From positions 1-34,187 of the forward strand of contig PNNR01000056.1 of assembly GCA_013824375.1 (NCBI GenBank): a stretch of DNA of 34,187 nucleotides, written 5' to 3'. Shown piece by piece: positions 28,888-34,187 of this stretch; within the stretch, counting starts at the first letter, position 1, and every line of letters starts with the position of its first letter. Position numbers and translations under genes: made by a program. The DNA is from Clostridiales bacterium. Its GTDB lineage: Bacteria > Bacillota > Clostridia > Christensenellales > CAG-138. A model generated the notes under the pieces. It ran no database searches, had not been told where the DNA came from, and worked only from the letters and a program-made list of their open reading frames with translations.

Positions 28888-29871
28888 ATGAACGAGCAAC
28901 TCTTGCGAGATCATTACGCAAAGCGCGGATTCGACAATCAGCAGGCGGATGATGCCGTCTCTGCCATCCGGGCGTTGGAATCGCGGCTGGGCGCCCGTGC
29001 AGAAACGCTGGAAACAGTCGGTATTCCTCTCATACGAGAATACATTCAGACGTTGATCCGACAAAACGGCAACTCGTTGGATGTTTTGCTCGCGCTCGCA
29101 CGGTATTTTTACCTGATCGGGCGTAACGATATCTATGTCTACTTCACATCGCTGCTCGGCGGTATCGGCGTTGTCGAGAGCATATCGGAACGCCTCGGCA
29201 CGCTGGAGAATCCGGAGACGGCGCGCGAGCTTATCGATTCGTTCCCTCACCCGCCGCTTGGTTCCGACCCGACGGATTTCCCGGAGTTTACGCGCACCCT
29301 CATGGAGAGGCTGGAGCAAACCCTGCCGGAGTCTACTGTGCGATGCACGCTCGCAGGAAATCATCACCAAATTCCTGCCGAAGCGTTCGAGGACGAAATC
29401 AAGCTCTATCAGCTCTCCGACTCGATGGACGATTTTTTGCGTGCGCAGCACGCACAGCAGGTTGAAACCCTGCAGCATCACTGCGACACCAACACCGTCT
29501 GGTATGAGCAGGTCATCACACAGGATGTGGTGGACTTTGTCGCCGCCAATCAGGAGATTCAGTCCGCCGTGCGCGTGGGAGACACGCTCTATACCACAAA
29601 GATTCCATACGATCCCGCAAACTATCTGGCGGAAACGGATGAGACCAAGCGGCGCTACTACGCCTGTCACTGCCCGTTTGTGCGGGAGGCGATCCTGCGC
29701 GGTGAGCCGAATATCTCCTCCAACTGGTGCTATTGCAGCGGCGGATTCGTCAAATACCCCTACGAGGTCATTCTCGGGCGCGAACTGCGCGTTGACTTGC
29801 TGCAATCTGCACTGAAGGGCGATCCCATCTGCCGGTTTGCGATTCACCTGGACAGCGCGGAAGCAAAGTAA
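28888..29871 (+). CDS. DUF6144-like protein of unknown function with C-terminal Cys cluster
   Basis: GGAGG upstream of ATG; C-terminus YYACHCPFVREAI...NWCYCSGGFVKYPYEVIL...LLQSALKGDPICRFAIHL. Confidence 0.8.
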   Translation: MNEQLLRDHYAKRGFDNQQADDAVSAIRALESRLGARAETLETVGIPLIREYIQTLIRQNGNSLDVLLALARYFYLIGRNDIYVYFTSLLGGIGVVESISERLGTLENPETARELIDSFPHPPLGSDPTDFPEFTRTLMERLEQTLPESTVRCTLAGNHHQIPAEAFEDEIKLYQLSDSMDDFLRAQHAQQVETLQHHCDTNTVWYEQVITQDVVDFVAANQEIQSAVRVGDTLYTTKIPYDPANYLAETDETKRRYYACHCPFVREAILRGEPNISSNWCYCSGGFVKYPYEVILGRELRVDLLQSALKGDPICRFAIHLDSAEAK

Positions 29872-29883
29872 TTCTGGTTATCA

Positions 29884-29918
29884 AAAAGCGGGGAGCTCAC
29901 GCTCCCCGTTTTTTTATG
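29884..29918 (+). terminator. Terminator downstream of DUF6144-like gene
   Basis: AAAGCGGGGAGCTCACGCTCCCCGTTTTTTT. Confidence 0.8.
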
Positions 29919-29930
29919 TTGCTAAATTGA

Positions 29931-31466
29931 TTACCGCTCGATCATGATTCTGCGGACGAACGCTTCATCAAAGTTCTCCGGAATCATCTCACGGAGGACT
30001 TCCTCGCCGTGCATAGTCACGACGATCATGTTGCCGCGCATCTTCTTGCTCAGTGATTTTGCGACCTTGAGATCGCAGAACTCGCCGCCGATGAGGTGCT
30101 TGTTCTCGAGCTTGATGACGATTTCCTTCTTGCGGAACTTGATGCGCCGCAGTGTACGCAGTTTTTGCTCCGAAGCGCCTCTGCTGCCCGCCACGACGAC
30201 GGTGATGTTGTAGCCCGAAAGCAGCAGCAGGAACAGGATCATCGCAAGAGCTGCAATCGCGATGGCTGCCGCAATGGTCACGTTGTCTCCCGCAAAACGG
30301 AGCGACCGTGCGAAGATATCGCGCATGGTCACGCGAACTTCGACTGTGCGGATATTGCCATTCTCGTCCATCGCCTCGATCAGGTAGGTGCCCGGACCGA
30401 CATTCTCGAGCGTAAGCGTCTCGCTCCACTCCTTGCCGGGCAGGCGGATCTTCACGGTGTCACCCGGAACGTCGTCTTTATCGACCTGTACATCGTCGGT
30501 CTCCGGCGCGGGCGTGGGCGAAACAACAGGCTCCGCAACAGCCTCAATGATGAACGATCCGAACGTCTCATAGGTCATGTAGCCAAAGGTGTTCTTTGCG
30601 TAGGCGTGGATGTAATACGTGCCCGGGTCTCTGAGCTTGAGCGCGCCGTCATACGTGCGGTAAGAGCCTCCCGGCGTGCTGTTCTGCGAGATCTGGTAGC
30701 CGCGGTTGACGATGTCGCTCTCAGCGTCGGAGTATGTCAGCGTCGCGGTGATCGGATCCTGCGTCGTGGTTCCGGTGCGGTATGCGCCGGACGCGAGCGA
30801 GATCTCGGGTTTGCTTGTGTCGGCGAGCGTCACCGTATAGGTGAAGGCTCTGCGGTTGCCTGCGACGTCCGTGAGCGTGAACGAATATGTGCCGTTCTTG
30901 GTGACAGAGAAGGTCGGACTGCCCGTTGCCTTGATCGTCGTGCCGTCCGGTAGGGTGAGCTTGTCGTTTCCGCTGCCGCCCGGATCGCCCTGCAGCATCA
31001 GCGTCATCACGATGTTGCCGCCGGACACGCTCTCGCGAATCTCAGGCACTGCGGGCTGCTGCTTGTCCACGCGGGCGAGATAGGCGCCTACTATGGCAGA
31101 GTTGCCGTATTCGTCGACCGCTTTGATGTTCACGGTGTGTACGCCGCTCGTGACTTCCATGTTGGCGGCTGATGCGCTGGCGTCGCCGTCCATGTCGTAG
31201 TAATAGGTAACCTTGGAGGCGTCGACCGCGCTGTTTGCCGTGACGGTGACTGTCTGGTTCGTCCAAGTGTCCGCGGTATAGGGTTTATCGTCCGCGGTTT
31301 GCATGGTGACAACCGTGCCCTTCGGCGTGTCTTCGTACACCTTCATCGCGCCGGAGTAGCCATAGTCACTCGTGTATTCGCTATCGCGCACATTCACGCG
31401 GAACTTGAGCCCATCGGTGCTGCCGAGCGTATCCGGAATCGCGAACTTATATGTTTTTAGAGACAT
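29931..31466 (-). CDS. Ig-like-domain membrane protein with C-terminal cytoplasmic domain; N-terminus apparently missing
   Basis: Ig-like repeats (VTLADTSKPEISLASGAYRTG...), C-terminal TM (VTIAAAIAIAALAMILFLLLLSGY) and ~85-aa basic cytoplasmic domain; no signal peptide or Shine-Dalgarno at ATG 31466. Confidence 0.7.
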   Translation of the reverse strand: MSLKTYKFAIPDTLGSTDGLKFRVNVRDSEYTSDYGYSGAMKVYEDTPKGTVVTMQTADDKPYTADTWTNQTVTVTANSAVDASKVTYYYDMDGDASASAANMEVTSGVHTVNIKAVDEYGNSAIVGAYLARVDKQQPAVPEIRESVSGGNIVMTLMLQGDPGGSGNDKLTLPDGTTIKATGSPTFSVTKNGTYSFTLTDVAGNRRAFTYTVTLADTSKPEISLASGAYRTGTTTQDPITATLTYSDAESDIVNRGYQISQNSTPGGSYRTYDGALKLRDPGTYYIHAYAKNTFGYMTYETFGSFIIEAVAEPVVSPTPAPETDDVQVDKDDVPGDTVKIRLPGKEWSETLTLENVGPGTYLIEAMDENGNIRTVEVRVTMRDIFARSLRFAGDNVTIAAAIAIAALAMILFLLLLSGYNITVVVAGSRGASEQKLRTLRRIKFRKKEIVIKLENKHLIGGEFCDLKVAKSLSKKMRGNMIVVTMHGEEVLREMIPENFDEAFVRRIMIER

Positions 31467-31482
31467 GAATGAATATTCAAGC

Positions 31483-31498
31483 GTAATAAGTTTATTAC
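31483..31498. repeat. Palindrome GTAATAAGTTTATTAC upstream of the Ig-like ORF
   Basis: 7-bp arms GTAATAA/TTATTAC separated by 2 nt. Confidence 0.5.
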
Positions 31499-31613
31499 AA
31501 GGTATGGTATGACGTTTATAAACATTGTTCGCTCAAAGCGTTTATGAACCTCGGTGAAACCAACTCGCGCGGTGCAACAATACGTGTCAAGGTTCAACAA
31601 CCGGAAAGGCTCC

Positions 31614-32710
31614 CTAGGAAGTAAAGCTGATTCTGCCCTTACCATTCCGCTTGGCTTGATACATCAACGCATCCGCCTGCGAAAGCATCTCTGAATAGGT
31701 GCTTTCCGGTCCCATCTGCACCACACCAAAGCTGCACGAGACGGTAACGATGCCTTCGATGACCAACTGATTTACAGCGGTTTTCACTCTGTCGAGCAGG
31801 AGCAATGCGTTTCGCAGCGTCACATTCGGCAGCAGCAACACAAACTCGTCCCCGCCCCACCGGGCGATGGTATCTGAATTGCGCAGCTGCTTTTTCATGA
31901 GCGTGGCAATTTCCTTCAACGCAATATCGCCAATTACATGCCCATAGCGGTCGTTGATCCTCTTTAGATCATCCACGTCCACAAAGACCAGGCATAGCGG
32001 CAGCTTCTGCTTCGGCAGAAATTCATCCAGCGGCGCGCTTCCTCTTCGAGCCTTTCACGCGTTATTGCATTGGTCAAGTAGTCACGCGTACTCGTGTATT
32101 CCAGGCGCGATATCGTCTCAAACTCGTTCTGCGCAAATCGATCGGTTCGAAACGCCTTCATTGCGCAGATTATGATCGTCAGCACAGAATATACGGCCGC
32201 GGCAATAAAATCGTTTTGATTAATGTTCTTCAAGAAAAAGTACCAGATCACATAGAATGCGACGCAGGAAGCAATCGACAGTACCATCATGTTTCTGTTG
32301 CGATTTGGCACGATGAATATAACGAGAATAGTCATTATCATCCCCATCGATTGGATCATGAAATCTGGAGCATTATATAAAAACAGAATGATAAAAAATA
32401 AGGCAACACCGATCGTCTCCAAAATGGATACGACTGCAGCGAAAGACGCAAATGTATGAATGCGCTGCAGTTTGCGTATCATCAGAATCAATACTATGGA
32501 GAATGTATATCGAAGAACTCCTGCTATCAAGCGTTCCGCTAGACCGTGAATAAAGATCAGATCGCAAACCAGAAACAGGAAATTACAGACGCTGGCAACC
32601 ACGGCAAATACGTGGATGCTTTTCTGCGCAGCGATCAGTTTGGTCGCCTCAAAAGCGGAATATGTGCTTTTTTTTGCCGCGATGGGCAGCGTTTCCTTTT
32701 GGATTAACAC
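31614..32710 (-). pseudogene. Membrane GGDEF diguanylate cyclase interrupted by one frameshift near 32040
   Basis: ORF 31964-32710 (GTG start, ~6 TM, then DYLTNAITRERLEEEARR) continues in another frame in 31614-31982 as LDEFLPKQKLPLCLVFVDVDDLKRINDRYGH...RNSDTIARWGGDEF. Confidence 0.85.
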
Positions 32711-32791
32711 ACTTGTTCCTCTATGGTGTTCTGCGCCCGTAATCTACCAACTACAATCTGCCCGCCGACCTTTGGAAAAGGTAATGTTTTC

Positions 32792-32819
32792 ATTTTACAC
32801 AATGGCCACGTAAATGCAA
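32792..32819 (-). promoter_or_regulatory. Promoter for GGDEF gene
   Basis: Minus strand TTGCAT-N16-TAAAAT. Confidence 0.5.
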
Positions 32820-33172
32820 GCTAACTACATCGAATGAATCCAACTGCTTCTGTTCCGGCAGGTTTATGTACAACCATCAATTTTTGTTGCTGCCCGGCTT
32901 ACTTGAATTTGATTCAGTATGTGATTCAGGATAACAATTTGTGCAAATCCGTCAATTACTATGTGTGGTGGATACACGGGAGCAATAGCTAACGCATGTA
33001 TGTACCTTGTAGAAACAGTATGGCATCTGGGCTTTATTCGGTTTAGAATCATGTTCTCGTATGCTGTTCCGCACAAATATGTCGATTCATTACCATGCGG
33101 GGTACGTACAGGCCGGCTAAACATTCCGAGTAGAACGATTTGTGAATAAAATTTGAATGTAATTTCCGGGGG

Positions 33173-33723
33173 TTACGATACGGCAGGCTGTTTTTTTTCC
33201 GCCTTTGTCATCTGCCAGAACAAAATTCCAACACCAATGCAGAGAAGGATATCCCCGATGCTCGCGAATCCGAGCGGATTCCCCGCTGAACCGAAGCGGA
33301 TAACATCACCCAGCAAAGGCAGCCGTGTGGTCTTGTCCGCAAGACAGTATGCGTAGATCTGCCCCTCCGCCAAACGCGTCAGTCTCTCCCCTCCACTTGT
33401 TAGCAGAGAAGGGAAAACCGGCATGCATCCGCCGTTACACGCGATTACGAGGAAGTTCATCAGCGTGCCCGCAAATACAAACAACGGCCAAACAGGCCGC
33501 CGATAGTTGAGCAACAGAAAATGAACAGCAGAATATATTGTACGAGGCAAACCTCCAATGCGCCCAACTGCGGTTGCAACAGCGCGGCAGCACCCGCTTT
33601 GAGCAAAAACGCAGCGACAGGCAACCATATACCGCGAAGCGCATTTTGCCCGATCCCACTCAGAGACCCGCCGAAGATCAGCCCAAGGAGAGTTCCGAGA
33701 AATGCACAAATCAGCAGGATCAT
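33173..33723 (-). pseudogene. DUF5317-like membrane protein, frameshifted at a T-run near 33510
   Basis: N-terminal frame MILLICAFLGTLLGLIFGGSLSGIG...LVQYILLFI, C-terminal frame FLLLNYRRPVWPLFVFAGTLMNFLVIACNGGCMPVFPSLL...ASIGDILLCIGVGILF; ATGA overlap with HD-GYP stop. Confidence 0.75.
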
Positions 33724-34187
33724 ATTGTGTAAAGCAGGAGCTTCTCCGCGTCTTCAGGACGCAGGCGCGGCTCTATACTGAGAAACACCTTGACCACTTT
33801 CGGGTCGAGTTGCGTTCCCGCTACCTCCTCCAGTATTTCTCTTGCACGTGCTTTTGTCAATCCCGCGCGATAAGGGCGGTCGCTGATGATAGCGTCATAC
33901 GTATCGGCAACGGCGAGAATCGCGGCACAAAGCGGCAGTTGTCCTTTGGTCGGCCCTTCTTCCGGATAGCCCATTCCATCATATCGCTTGTGATGATAAA
34001 GCACCGCGTCGTTTACCACTTGTGGTAGGTTGATGCTTTCGATGATGCGTCTGCCAACAACAGGGTGCTGCATGATGACCGCATACTCTTCCGTCGTAAG
34101 CGAACCGGGTTTCCTGAGTATTGAATCATCTACTCCGATCTTTCCCGTGTCGTGCAGCAGCGCCGCCATCACAACCTGATCGGTAAA
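33720..34187 (-). CDS. HD-GYP domain c-di-GMP phosphodiesterase-like protein, 5' end truncated by window edge
   Basis: HDTGKIGVDDSILRKPGSLTTEEY, YHHKRYDGMGYPEEG, ADTYDAIISDRPYR; reading frame open to the window edge. Confidence 0.92.
   Translation of the reverse strand, partial: FTDQVVMAALLHDTGKIGVDDSILRKPGSLTTEEYAVIMQHPVVGRRIIESINLPQVVNDAVLYHHKRYDGMGYPEEGPTKGQLPLCAAILAVADTYDAIISDRPYRAGLTKARAREILEEVAGTQLDPKVVKVFLSIEPRLRPEDAEKLLLYTI

Noticed and set aside
28831-29847. 338-aa minus-strand ORF antisense to the DUF6144-like gene
   Set aside because: The plus-strand gene has promoter, Shine-Dalgarno, terminator and protein-like composition; the antisense ORF has none.
32030-32050. Programmed -1 frameshift in the GGDEF gene
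   Set aside because: No recognisable slippery heptamer (X XXY YYZ) or obvious downstream stimulator; a mutation or sequencing error is simpler.
32864-33124. 86-aa minus-strand ORF between DUF5317-like and GGDEF genes
   Set aside because: No Shine-Dalgarno, no recognisable motif and unnatural composition; treated as noncoding.

Overview
This ~34.2 kb window looks like chromosomal core sequence from a GC-rich low-GC-lineage relative (Firmicutes/Clostridia-like gene content and order). No rRNA, tRNA, CRISPR array, transposase or phage module was recognised by eye. From left to right it holds: a J-domain protein (runs off the left edge) coupled to a DUF5685-like gene; a DUF1858-like protein; a zinc-ribbon membrane protein; a GH13 alpha-glycosidase; a left-handed beta-helix transferase; the conserved yybS-gdpP-rplI-dnaB block; a nagZ-like GH3; an M3 oligoendopeptidase; a three-gene operon of radical SAM, GT28-type diacylglycerol glycosyltransferase and divergent PlsY-like protein; an envelope group (LCP protein, unknown lipoprotein, L,D-transpeptidase, 4x PG-binding/NlpC-P60 protein, MreB); Sir2; an amidohydrolase; an NAD-dependent epimerase; a DUF6144-like Cys-rich protein; an Ig-like membrane protein that appears to lack its N-terminus; and a c-di-GMP group (GGDEF, DUF5317-like, HD-GYP) in which two genes carry single-base frameshifts. 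The strongest non-gene signals are: (i) four genes with a -10-like hexamer exactly 6 nt before the ATG and no Shine-Dalgarno, suggesting leaderless mRNAs; (ii) a 29-bp imperfect direct repeat that duplicates an extended -10 promoter upstream of the NlpC/P60 gene; (iii) a cluster of damaged ORFs at 31.4-33.7 kb. The best candidate for an under-described system is the radical SAM/glycolipid/PlsY-like operon. All domain names come from reading motifs by eye; no database search was run.
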